Assembly (NCBI RefSeq): GCF_021646545.1
Contig: NZ_JAKIRP010000020.1
Location: 98,980-162,979 of the forward strand
Reading direction: 5' to 3'
DNA length: 64,000 nt
DNA from: Chitinophaga filiformis
GTDB lineage: Bacteria; Bacteroidota; Bacteroidia; Chitinophagales; Chitinophagaceae
The translations under genes were made by a program, and so were the position numbers. The notes beneath the pieces are model-generated. The model worked only from the letters and a program-made list of their open reading frames with translations. It did not search any database and was not told the DNA's origin. Positions within the stretch are counted from its first letter, which is position 1. Each line of letters opens with the position of its first letter. Shown here in pieces: positions 38,573 to 46,805 of the stretch.

Positions 38573-38812
38573 TCACCTTTTCGAATTGGCCTCGTTCTGG
38601 ACAATTTTTACCTCATCTCCGCCCATATATGAATCAAGCGCCTCTCTGCTATAATAGCCAGCTGTATTTTTGTATATACCGTGTTCCTTACACTTCTTTG
38701 CAAACTGGGTCCTGCCCAGGTTAGTATATATCAGCGCTTCCTCTGGCTTTAAATAAGGCTTGAAACATATTGCGATCGCCCGCATTGTCAGCATTTCCTC
38801 TTTCTTCATCAT
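38573..38812 (-). CDS. Small excisionase-like DNA-binding protein
   Basis: A 79-residue basic protein convergent with the integrase, 51 bases from its stop. The stretch LIYTNLGRTQFAKKCKEHGI followed by GYYSREALDSYM has the shape of excisionase/MerR-like winged helix-turn-helix proteins (helix, turn, recognition helix, then a Y-x-REALD-x-Y wing). Position next to the integrase supports a role as recombination directionality factor or regulator. I do not recognise a named family, and the size leaves room for error. Confidence 0.55.
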   Translation of the reverse strand: MMKKEEMLTMRAIAICFKPYLKPEEALIYTNLGRTQFAKKCKEHGIYKNTAGYYSREALDSYMGGDEVKIVQNEANSKR

Positions 38813-39957
38813 AATCCCACATTTACTTAATACTGATTGTTAATTTACACGGTATACTTCTCTTCGCGCTCAGATCTTCGTTCGTTACTCCTTCTTTCAT
38901 AGTCAATATTCCACTCATTTCCCTTCACCTTGAAGCAACAAAAATAAACAACGAACTCTATTTGATCCTATTCAAAATATGGTCAGGGTAGGTCTTGTAG
39001 TATCTAATTTTGGGCGACAATTTCGCCGAAGCATCTGCAAAGGAAGCATTACAAATTAGTCCGCGAAATGGGCTATAACAGCCTTGAAATCCGCAGAGGG
39101 TTACCTGCCAAATCAAGGCACAAAGAATCATAAATAGTGTAAATAATTTGTGTACCTGGAAGCCCCCGATTTCCTCCGCAACTATATCTCTGAAATTCCA
39201 TAAATCAGTCGAAAAAGGGCAGGAAATCAATGGGCTCATTCCCACTTTTTGAGGCACGTTCTGCAGGCTACGACTAGCCGCTTATAGATCGATTTTTACC
39301 AATACGAAATGCCAGAAAAAAAGATTTCTTCTGGCTAAAAGAACCTCAATCAGCGACCGGCCTTGATAAAAAAATCAGCGGGGAACGGATACTTTAAACG
39401 TTTAAGCCTTCTGGCAACTAGCCCTATGTTTTAGTGTTTTGCCGTAAGTTTCCCGTAAAATACAGTGGATCAGCTCTCTTCTCGCTGACAATCTCCAAAG
39501 GAAGGTAGGGCCCTTTAAAACCGCAATCAAGGCTAGTTTCAGCCAAACCATGACGTCAAATGCCTGCCTGGCTGTACAAACCAAGGACTTGCAAGACCAA
39601 GATTGTGGCTTTGCTCAACCGGCCAGGTGTCAGTTTGTCTGCCAAACTACCTGGCTACCCTTACTCCGGAGTCGTGGGTTTGACTTGAAAACCTGTAAAA
39701 ACGCTATAAAAGAGCAACCTGCAAGCTCATGGTACGAAAGGACTTTGTGCATCTACCAGTGCAAATAGGCAGAGAAAGTAGAGTCATGGAAGTAATAGGA
39801 ACAGTAAAACATAGCACCTAATACTCCGGTTAACAGCGCGCATCCACTACCTTTTGAACGACTGGAAAAACAAAACACTTAGTTTCCATTTACCCGTTAC
39901 ACGGAGTGATAAAATCCACTATCTTTAAAATCTTTTAATCATAAAAACGGGTTTTAG
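38813..39957. other. Gene-free island segment with hairpins
   Basis: There is no credible gene in about 1.1 kb. Short open frames on both strands lack family features. Hairpins are present: GCCAGAA/TTCTGGC at 39311-39335, CCAGGT...AGTTTG/CAAACT-ACCTGG at 39623-39654 and a GGTTT/AAACC stem near 39677-39693. A possible outer stem TTGCTC (39611-39616) / GAGCAA (39712-39717) would enclose the last two in one folded unit. Confidence 0.55.
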
Positions 39958-40251
39958 ATGGAGATACTTGAATGGCTTATTAAGTGGTTTGATACCAATT
40001 GCGATGGAGAATGGGAACGCGAAAATGCAATCCAAATTCACACTGTCAGCAATCCAGGCTGGTATATTAAGGTTGACCTGCGAGATACACCTTTAGAAGA
40101 CAAAATAATCGACTCCGGTCTAGTTGAACAATCCGATGATGACTGGTATTTCTACAGGATTAAAGACATGGAATTTCAGGCCAGTGGCGATAGTAGTAAA
40201 CTGACATTTCTTTTGTCGAAATTTCGGGAGATAGCAGAAGCTAAACCCTAG
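39958..40251 (+). CDS. Imm53-family immunity protein
   Basis: A 97-residue cytoplasmic protein matching the Imm53 pattern along its length: WLIKWFDTNCDGEWERE near the start, then NPGWYIKVDLRDTPLED, an acidic DDDW, and a hydrophobic C-terminal helix. Imm53 proteins neutralise toxins of the polymorphic/contact-dependent type. No toxin gene is nearby, so this is an orphan immunity gene, of the sort carried to survive attack by neighbours. A second immunity-like gene follows at 40321. I infer protection against kin or competitor toxins; the matching toxin is unknown. Confidence 0.85.
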   Translation: MEILEWLIKWFDTNCDGEWERENAIQIHTVSNPGWYIKVDLRDTPLEDKIIDSGLVEQSDDDWYFYRIKDMEFQASGDSSKLTFLLSKFREIAEAKP

Positions 40252-40320
40252 GCTCCAATTGCGTAGTTTAAAAACCCTATCTCACATTCCTTAATAAAAC
40301 TTGCCAATCAAATATTGAAC

Positions 40321-40761
40321 ATGGACGTAGCCTTTACTTATGAAACATCTGTTGAGTTAGAAAGAAAGTTTTCAGACATACACGTCGACTCAGCGCAGCT
40401 AAAATTCTATTTCAAAGAAAAGGACTATGGAGAACATCTAAAATCGCTCATAATTGGCGTAGTCTGCATGAGTCCCAGGTTCGAGCAATTTTTCAAACCT
40501 CGCAGGCCCAATTATCGTACAGAAGAAAAGGTATATATGCATCGCGGAGCGGAATTAACAACGCCTGCCATGTATCTGACATTCGACCTTAAGCTAGACT
40601 TTGAAAAGTACCTCAATACAAAGGACGGCAAACTTTTATTCGCACATGACGCATTAGCCTCTCTGGACACAATTGCCAAAGTCAAAAAAATAATAGACTT
40701 CAACCTGCCGCGTTTCAAAGCTGACTTCGAACAATTCTTTAAAGAAAACGGCTGGCTATAG
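40321..40761 (+). CDS. Probable immunity protein (Imm44-like)
   Basis: A 146-residue soluble protein starting at ATG 40321; a TTG two codons upstream is less likely. It has alternating strands and helices with conserved-looking aromatic and acidic residues (EEKVYMHRGAELTTPAMYLTFDLKLDFEKYL). The size, position straight after an Imm53 gene and overall look fit an immunity protein, and the pattern reminds me of Imm44, but I cannot confirm the family by eye. No partner toxin is present. It may share a transcript with Imm53 across the 69-base gap. Confidence 0.5.
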   Translation: MDVAFTYETSVELERKFSDIHVDSAQLKFYFKEKDYGEHLKSLIIGVVCMSPRFEQFFKPRRPNYRTEEKVYMHRGAELTTPAMYLTFDLKLDFEKYLNTKDGKLLFAHDALASLDTIAKVKKIIDFNLPRFKADFEQFFKENGWL

Positions 40762-40932
40762 TCTATCATACATGCCATTATCTATGTCAAAGTCCGATTG
40801 ACTGTATGCAAATTGTTTTAGAAAAATTGTTCAACGGGTTCACGCTTATTTGCTTAGTAGGGGAAGTTTCTTTTGCGTATATAAGTGGAATTGTTGGGAA
40901 TGTTCTGCGCGAATAAGCCTAGGCTATAGAAC

Positions 40933-41172
40933 CTACTCCTCTTCCCTCAAAAAGTAAAATACATCCCCAGTTGTCTGCTCGGCCAGCTTATAGACGCTTG
41001 TTAGCCTAAGGTCTTTTTGGCCTTTCTCTACCTTAGTTAGCCAAGCCTGGTCAAAGCCCGTTTCCGCTGCAAGCTGCCGGGCTGACATATTCCTGCTCTT
41101 ACGGTATTTCACCAATCTTTGGCCGACACGGTCTAAAATATACTGGTAATCTTTTTCTTCGTCTTTATTCAT
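40933..41172 (-). CDS. XRE-family transcriptional repressor
   Basis: A 79-residue Cro/CI-type helix-turn-helix protein: VGQRLVKYRKSRNMSARQLAAETGFDQAWLTKVEKGQKDL is a complete five-helix XRE fold. ATG 41172 is preferred because the longer frame (to 41223) would run through an 18-base perfect palindrome that looks like its operator. It is divergent from the hairpin RNA and the 41537 gene, so it could control both directions. It probably represses its own gene and the neighbouring island genes. Confidence 0.85.
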   Translation of the reverse strand: MNKDEEKDYQYILDRVGQRLVKYRKSRNMSARQLAAETGFDQAWLTKVEKGQKDLRLTSVYKLAEQTTGDVFYFLREEE

Positions 41173-41206
41173 CAAAATGAAATTGAAAAGATTTCCTGAA
41201 AAAACC

Positions 41207-41224
41207 GATGTCCGATCGGACATC
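41207..41224. promoter_or_regulatory. 18-base perfect palindrome, probable XRE operator
   Basis: GATGTCCGATCGGACATC reads the same on both strands. It lies 35 bases upstream of the XRE start codon, in the divergent region shared with the structured RNA, which is the classic place for an autoregulatory operator. Confidence 0.7.
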
Positions 41225-41306
41225 TTATCTGTTTTTTCCCTAACTTGCCGTTATTAAACTGAGTAAGAGTGGATTAATAAGAGCATCATCCGTAAATAAT
41301 TTTATA

Positions 41307-41490
41307 TAGCTTTGCGATCTTCATAAAGATTTTCGCATCGAAATTGTCTTGGTTCCCGAAACTCCCCATTTCAAACGACCAACAAGGCAACGTCGAGTAG
41401 CGCCATGCACTAGCGTGGGCGCTCGCGTTGTTTGGTCAAGGCACTGGGGAGTGCCAGGGAACATCAACGTAGAGGCCCACGTTTTCTTTT
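41307..41490 (+). ncRNA. Probable small structured RNA gene (111-nt hairpin)
   Basis: A -7-like element TAGCTTTG is at 41307-41314, though without a clear -33 box. From 41352 to 41462 five nested stems pair in order: GTTCCC/GGGAAC (6 bp), ACTCCCCA/TGGGGAGT (8), GACCAA/TTGGTC (6), CAACG/CGTTG (5) and AGCGCC/GGCGCT (6), separated by small internal loops. A short stem AACGT/ACGTT at 41466-41483 runs into TTTCTTTT, which looks like a terminator. Together this reads as an RNA of about 165 bases, or a structured leader for the gene at 41537. It matches no RNA family I know. Confidence 0.6.
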
Positions 41491-41536
41491 AGACGTTGGT
41501 TTCTGCATTCATGTATCCTGTTTAAATGCAAAATCA

Positions 41537-41806
41537 ATGAAAAAAATTAAAGAATCAGCTCCGAACACATCGTCCTTCGTACAATCGGTACACTGCATTT
41601 TCTCGGCCCTTCCCAACAAATTCAGGGACAAAATATTAGAAGAATGTGCCGTCAGTACTCCAACGTATTATCGCCGCATAAGGGATGCTGGTCCTAAATG
41701 TAGTAATGCAGACAAAGATAAAATTGCCCAGGTAGCCATCCAAAGCCTTAAGGCGGCCATGGCAGAATGCGAGGCGATCATTTCCAAACGCGACCAGCTG
41801 AATTGA
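41537..41806 (+). CDS. Small hypothetical protein, possible DNA-binding
   Basis: An 89-residue basic protein starting at ATG 41537; the open frame to 41432 runs through the hairpin and is not coding. The segment KILEECAVSTPTYYRRIRDAG has a helix-turn-helix-like pattern, followed by a C-terminal helix (DKIAQVAIQSLKAAMAECEAII). I do not recognise the family. It lies just downstream of the structured RNA and opposite the XRE repressor, so it may be regulated by one or both. A regulatory role in the island is a guess. Confidence 0.5.
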   Translation: MKKIKESAPNTSSFVQSVHCIFSALPNKFRDKILEECAVSTPTYYRRIRDAGPKCSNADKDKIAQVAIQSLKAAMAECEAIISKRDQLN

Positions 41807-41985
41807 CATTTTAGCGGTGTACCAGCTTAATCCAAGCACGCAGGCCCAACGCCGGGCCATAATTATTCAATAATACAGATTTGAGGAGTATATAAGAGCC
41901 ATTAGCGCTGGCTCCGTAATAACATGGCTGCAGGGTATCTACCCTGTACCAATTCCTATTGCTATAACATACAAAACAAAATATT

Positions 41986-42501
41986 ATGACAGCACCAGAA
42001 GTAGCAGTTGGGGAGGTCTTTCCTGTGCCCATGCCTACCGGTACCATAGCAGGCGACCACTATCTCCACTTCACTACAACGCTTTTTAACATTAGCTACT
42101 ATACCAAAACGCCAAAACAACATGCAATGCTTGTAAACGAGGGAAGGTTTAAAGTTTATTTCGCAGCCATTGGCCCGATACCGCTGGCAAAGATACAAAC
42201 TCCAATGGGCCAGCTTTACTTTGTACCTAACCCGATGGGATTAAGTGATAAGGAGTTTGCCGATTGGACTTTAGAACGGAAGTTTGCACCTACACGTATA
42301 ACATTTTATCTGCTCAATATGAAAAATATCGTCGTAGCCAGTCACAGTATCATTATTATCCGCCAGTGGTACATATATGATACAACTAAACACCTGCTGG
42401 AGGTCTTCAATACTCCGAAACAAGTAGAAGAAGAAGTCGATTGTATTTTTAAAACCTATTCACGCAGAGCGTTGGAAGAGCGGTTTATAATGATTGGGTA
42501 A
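41986..42501 (+). CDS. Hypothetical protein
   Basis: A 171-residue soluble protein of no family I can recognise. It has a beta-rich middle part (GRFKVYFAAIGPIPLAKI, GQLYFVPNPMG, TRITFYLLNMKNIVVASHSIIIIRQWYIYD) and a helical C-terminus rich in Glu and Lys. There is no signal peptide, membrane segment or metal motif. It lies between the 89-residue protein and the nuclease-fold protein on the same strand, with gaps of about 180 and 115 bases, so one transcript is possible. Codon use looks coding throughout. Confidence 0.55.
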   Translation: MTAPEVAVGEVFPVPMPTGTIAGDHYLHFTTTLFNISYYTKTPKQHAMLVNEGRFKVYFAAIGPIPLAKIQTPMGQLYFVPNPMGLSDKEFADWTLERKFAPTRITFYLLNMKNIVVASHSIIIIRQWYIYDTTKHLLEVFNTPKQVEEEVDCIFKTYSRRALEERFIMIG

Positions 42502-42618
42502 GTACTTGATAACCTGAAATGAATCAGCAGGAGTTACCTTTCAAAAATTTGATATTTTTGAGGCAGCGATAAAAGCAACAATAGATATTTTAACAATATA
42601 TTGCAAACATTTACATGG

Positions 42619-43026
42619 ATGCTTACCGAAAATGATATCGTGCGACTACTGAGTGCACACTTGAAGAAATCAGGGTATATAATTACTCAATCCCTTCTGA
42701 CTACTCAACAAGGAATTGATATAATTGCAGAAGACACTAAGCATATACTTTATATTGAGGCGAAGGGCGAAACGAGTTCAAAAGAGCATTCCAAGCGGTA
42801 TGGAAATGCTTTCGATGGAAATCAGATTAAATCTCATGTTTCAAGGGCTATTCTTGCATCAATGAAAATCTTGCATGATAAACCAGCAGGACCTAAAACA
42901 AAAGTGGGAATAGCATTGCCTGATACAGCCGGTCACAGAGAATTGGTAGCTAAAATCAATATCCCTTTAAAAACGCTAGGAATTAAAATTTTCTTTGTAA
43001 CCGAGAACGGAGTGCATGAACAATAA
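42619..43026 (+). CDS. Small PD-(D/E)XK nuclease-fold protein
   Basis: A 135-residue protein with the core of a restriction-endonuclease-like fold: an N-terminal helix with LSAHLKKSGY, then GIDIIAEDT (Asp of the motif), a beta-strand and IEAKGET (E-x-K) at roughly residues 50-58. A late Gln-Ile-Lys segment (GNQIKSHVSRAI) is typical of Mrr/HJC-like relatives. It is close to the minimal size for such a nuclease. ATG 42619 is chosen over a TTG six codons earlier. A role in cutting foreign DNA or in island maintenance is plausible, unproven. The 91-base repeat starts four bases after the stop. Confidence 0.7.
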   Translation: MLTENDIVRLLSAHLKKSGYIITQSLLTTQQGIDIIAEDTKHILYIEAKGETSSKEHSKRYGNAFDGNQIKSHVSRAILASMKILHDKPAGPKTKVGIALPDTAGHRELVAKINIPLKTLGIKIFFVTENGVHEQ

Positions 43027-43029
43027 AGT

Positions 43030-43120
43030 GAAACCGGGGAAGGCACTGCTGCCGTGCCATTCCCCCTTCCCCATCCCGGCAGGGTTCCAAACAATAGGGA
43101 GGATATCTGAACAAAAAATT
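43030..43120 (+). repeat. 91-base island repeat, copy A
   Basis: This copy aligns without gaps to 60653-60743, with about ten mismatches by eye, and more loosely to 52475-52559. The GC-rich core has pairing arms GGGGAA/TTCCCC and CTGCCG/CGGCAG. It begins right after the nuclease-fold gene; a 68-codon frame running through it is not a gene. Confidence 0.8.
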
Positions 43121-43717
43121 AGCTACGTCCTCCAAAAGACACCCTTGATATTTACCATCAGATTTCTTGACGGCAATTTAAACAGCCCTTCTTTTCAGCA
43201 ACAATTATTTTTACGATACTGATCATTATCCATTAAAGGCGGCGACCTGTAAGTCTAATATAACTTCTCTCAATTTCATTGGTTTCGCTATTTGTGCAAG
43301 TTTAGCTCCTATAGCCGTGACACTACAACCTTTAGAAAGCCAAGAACGGGAAGAGTCCCTTCTTTTTCTGCAATGAACTACTCAATTTCTTTTTTACAGT
43401 TCCATAGTGCTCATCCAATTGCATATCTATGTTAAATAATGCTTAAGTAACTTTTGCTGTGAGATGATGAAGAAAAGGAAAGCAGCGCAAAAAGGAATGG
43501 CAGCGCAGCAGTATCCGTTAGATGCGGAAAATTGCCGATGAATATCAGTTAATCGTGCGATAACCATCGTCTGTTAGTGCCACAATACTATCCGTTCAAT
43601 ATATGCGCCTCCATAAGATGAAAGTAAGCTTACCCTTTTGCCATTTAGCAAATTTTAGTTAGCTTTTCTCAAGTAATACCGGGAAACAAATATCAAATTA
43701 GCAAAATACTATATTTA
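43121..43717. other. Gene-free segment with a possible gene relic
   Basis: There is no intact gene. On the minus strand 43224-43382 translates to about 52 residues ending QIAKPMKLREVILDLQVAAF before a stop, which has a faint likeness to the end of a response-regulator receiver domain. It could be a relic of a signalling gene or chance. No promoter for the gene at 43718 was recognised. Confidence 0.35.
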
Positions 43718-46522
43718 ATGCCTATACTCTTACTCATAGACACTTGCATATGGAAGGTTCTTGTCTCTAAGAATGATTACGGACATTATTTAAGACAACT
43801 CGAACATTGGGTAGAAAACAAAGAAGTCGAACTGTTGATCCCTCCACAGCTTACCAAAGAGTGGGAAAAACATCGCGAGATGGAAACGAACATTATAAAA
43901 CAAAGGATTAACAAAGCAGAAAAGGATATAAGATCTCTACGTTTACTTCATCACCAAGACATCACAGTAAACATGGAGGTAGCTGAAACACGGCTGATTG
44001 CACAAATAGATGCTATCGACAAATTAATGGCCGACGGAATACAACTTGAGGACAATGAACATGCTATCATAAGAACCTACAAGCTAAAAGTGGAGAGGAA
44101 GCCACCTTTTGCAGCTAAACTCGACAGCGACTCAGACGCAATGATGTTGTTCAATTCTATGTGCTATATCAATACATTAGAGGAGAAACAATTTTTCTTC
44201 GTTTCCGCTAATACTAATGAATTTTCCTTTCCAGAAAACAGTAGTCAGTTTCATCCAGAATTGCAGGAAGAGTATCCGAAAGTAGTTGTTAACTATTATA
44301 CCAGTCAAACTAAATGCTTTGCAGCTTTACAGGCAATAGGCCTCTCATCACTTCCTAATAGCGAAGTAGAAGTCCATATATCCAAGGAGGTATTCAGTAT
44401 CAATAAGACCGCACCGCTTCTTGATCAGCTCTACCAATATATGCAAGTTGTATTTCATGAATGGAGCTTTCTGCCATTAAAGTTCTTTGCCCGGCAATAT
44501 CCTTTCATCGTAAAATCCAACACAGAATTTATTCCACAGCCCTTTATACTTTTTACAGATAACAAGGAAGTCCGAGACTTGTTAGCGGACATTACGTATC
44601 AAAATGGAACGCATACGTTGGCAAATCCCAAATGGGCTGAAGGTGTAGATAGTGTAGATAAAAAAGTAGGAACCATTGCCACAAATTTGGCTCATAATTT
44701 GGCTCATTTCCTCAGATATAAGGACGACAAAACTGAGCGCCCTTTCTTCTCCTTCAACTACCTCAAAACCAACACATCACTAGCCGCATATCTGCGCTTC
44801 GATTATATAGACCTATTCGGAATACAAGAGATCTCTACAGATGATGCATATACGCTGTTAACTAAGGCTTACATCATGTATGAGTTGGGATTTTTTAAAG
44901 AAGCAGTAGCGTTTTTACAAAGCGCTCAGATAAAAGCAGAACACGAGCCAAGAAGAATACTACAATACATTGCCAATTATAACCTAGTCAAGTCCATTCG
45001 CTTTTTACGTACCCTTTATTGGGATAACACATCACAAGAATCACTTATCAAAAAATTAAGGAAGATCGATCTGTCTGAGATCTTTTCGTATGTGAAAACT
45101 AATGAAAACGAGGCCATCCTTCAATGGATACATAGTAGTGCTTTTTACAACGAAACGCTACTCAAAATTCATGATACAGTAACACGAATCAGGAAGACAT
45201 TTTATGCCAGGTCCACTGGATTTAACCAAGATTTCGATGACTTAAGGTTTGCATTCTATCAGATAAGTGGATTCATTACTTTCAATGGCTTATTCTATGA
45301 TCAATTCTCCGAATTTGAAAGCGTGTCCAAAGCCTTTCTGGAAGGGGTGCTTGCCTCGTATGGTTGTTCCAGTGACCTAAGCGGTAAATTAGCAATTTTC
45401 ACCGATGATTTATTACTAAATCTTGTGCGCCATTGCGATCACGAAAACATTAAACACTTAATTAATAGATACAAAATAACAGAACTCCGTTATTTGAGTG
45501 CCGAAGAAGGAGCCAGTTTCGTTGACCTCTTTTTAAATTTCTTGCATAAACATGACGCCGTATGGTCAGCCCATGACACATCGAAAAAAGTAGATACAAT
45601 CCACTTTAGAGATACATATTACAGGGTGTTCGGTAACTTTTTGACCATTACAAGCTACTTAGAACTAGATGCAGCAAAGCTAAATAATATTGCGGTGGCC
45701 TTGTTAAGTTTCCTTCAGTGTGATCAGAGACAAATGGGACATGCCGTGGTAAAATTAGTTACTCATTTTATGGAAAGAAAGGGCGGGGTAATTGCGGGGC
45801 CGCTACTTAACAACTATCTTCACGTGTGTGTATTGGACAAGCGCCTAAACAACGAAGTTCTCGTACATTATATTACCGAGCATCTATCCGAAAATAACTG
45901 GGAGGTAACAATCTCCACCACAGAATTCGAACTGTTCAGAGCCACTTATTTAGACTCTAAATACCTTTTCGCTAATGATCATTATATAAGCGTCATTAGT
46001 TCCTATTTTAGCTCTATTAGAAATGAGAACTATAGACAACAGATTCGAAAGTTTGTGACAAACACCCTTGATAGCGAATTCAACCATAAACTCTTTTATT
46101 ATGCAACCATACATAACATTATAATAACAACAAACGAGCAGCACGTTGCTTTCCATGAGGCAATGCGCATCTATATTTTGAAAACAAAAGACGACAGATT
46201 ACGACTTTCAAAATCGCATTATACAAACCAGACAATTGATAGCTATTTGAATTTTGTCTTCAAGGAAAATTATGACTTACCACAAGAAGTGATTGCCGCC
46301 TTAGTTGATTTAGGGCCCTACTACGACTGGTTGCTGCATCTTGACACCTTCGACTACGTCAAATTTGATTATCGCTGGTTATACAATTACTGGACAATTT
46401 ATTACCGCGCCCGATATAAAGCATCGACAGCACTAAAACGATGTTTGCTAGATATAATTCGTAAGCAGCCACAATCAAACGCACAGGGAGTATTCATGAA
46501 TATTTACCATAGCGGAGAATAG
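43718..46522 (+). CDS. Large protein with N-terminal PIN-like nuclease domain
   Basis: A 934-residue cytoplasmic protein. Residues 1-180 form a PIN-like domain similar to DUF4935: Asp8 (LLIDTCIW), Glu48/Glu50 (LTKEWEKH), the Asp136-Asp138-Asp140 cluster (KLDSDSDA) and SANTNEFS at 163-170, together giving the expected acidic metal site. A charged helix pair separates the first and second acidic motifs. The remaining 750 residues are mostly helical, without a motif I know. PIN domains usually cut RNA; large proteins of this shape on islands are often phage-defence candidates. The gene stands alone, is AT-rich compared with the host genes, and shows no truncation. Defence is inference. Confidence 0.72.
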   Translation: MPILLLIDTCIWKVLVSKNDYGHYLRQLEHWVENKEVELLIPPQLTKEWEKHREMETNIIKQRINKAEKDIRSLRLLHHQDITVNMEVAETRLIAQIDAIDKLMADGIQLEDNEHAIIRTYKLKVERKPPFAAKLDSDSDAMMLFNSMCYINTLEEKQFFFVSANTNEFSFPENSSQFHPELQEEYPKVVVNYYTSQTKCFAALQAIGLSSLPNSEVEVHISKEVFSINKTAPLLDQLYQYMQVVFHEWSFLPLKFFARQYPFIVKSNTEFIPQPFILFTDNKEVRDLLADITYQNGTHTLANPKWAEGVDSVDKKVGTIATNLAHNLAHFLRYKDDKTERPFFSFNYLKTNTSLAAYLRFDYIDLFGIQEISTDDAYTLLTKAYIMYELGFFKEAVAFLQSAQIKAEHEPRRILQYIANYNLVKSIRFLRTLYWDNTSQESLIKKLRKIDLSEIFSYVKTNENEAILQWIHSSAFYNETLLKIHDTVTRIRKTFYARSTGFNQDFDDLRFAFYQISGFITFNGLFYDQFSEFESVSKAFLEGVLASYGCSSDLSGKLAIFTDDLLLNLVRHCDHENIKHLINRYKITELRYLSAEEGASFVDLFLNFLHKHDAVWSAHDTSKKVDTIHFRDTYYRVFGNFLTITSYLELDAAKLNNIAVALLSFLQCDQRQMGHAVVKLVTHFMERKGGVIAGPLLNNYLHVCVLDKRLNNEVLVHYITEHLSENNWEVTISTTEFELFRATYLDSKYLFANDHYISVISSYFSSIRNENYRQQIRKFVTNTLDSEFNHKLFYYATIHNIIITTNEQHVAFHEAMRIYILKTKDDRLRLSKSHYTNQTIDSYLNFVFKENYDLPQEVIAALVDLGPYYDWLLHLDTFDYVKFDYRWLYNYWTIYYRARYKASTALKRCLLDIIRKQPQSNAQGVFMNIYHSGE

Positions 46523-46604
46523 TAACGACACAGGAAATAACCGAAAAGTCAATCGGATCAACATGCGGGATTTATCTTTCACTATATTGAATGAATAGTT
46601 TAAA

Positions 46605-46766
46605 ATGATAGTTGAAGTATTTTTCAAAGATATTAAGTCAGTTATTTTAAGTCATTTAAATAAGGCAGAAAAACGCATTTTGGTAGCTGTAGCTTGGCTT
46701 ACCAATGAGGATTCTATTAATGAACTTACCTATGCAACGCATCTACGTGGATCGTTCTGAAATAAG
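46605..46766 (+). pseudogene. Truncated PLD-like nuclease gene, N-terminal fragment
   Basis: Fifty-three codons from ATG 46605 read as the start of a phospholipase-D-like domain protein: SHLNKAEKRILVAVAWLTN is the characteristic first strand and turn. Similarity stops soon after (about 46735), and the frame ends at 46764 next to the broken insertion sequence. The catalytic HKD motifs are missing, so this is a remnant cut off by insertion or deletion. Confidence 0.65.
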
Positions 46767-46805
46767 AATGAATAAACTTTAAACTGGGTAGTAAAGATAA
46801 CGCAG

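Noticed and set aside
38958..39768. Several frames of 60-99 codons in the gene-free stretch after the integrase
   Set aside because: No start context, no conserved-looking composition, and overlap with hairpins; better treated as non-coding.
41352..41462. The long hairpin as 6S RNA or a retron msr-msd
   Set aside because: 6S RNA is a core gene and would not be expected on an island; no reverse transcriptase is present for a retron.
43016..43222. A 68-codon frame after the nuclease-fold gene
   Set aside because: Its first half is the 91-base repeat, which also occurs without an open frame elsewhere.
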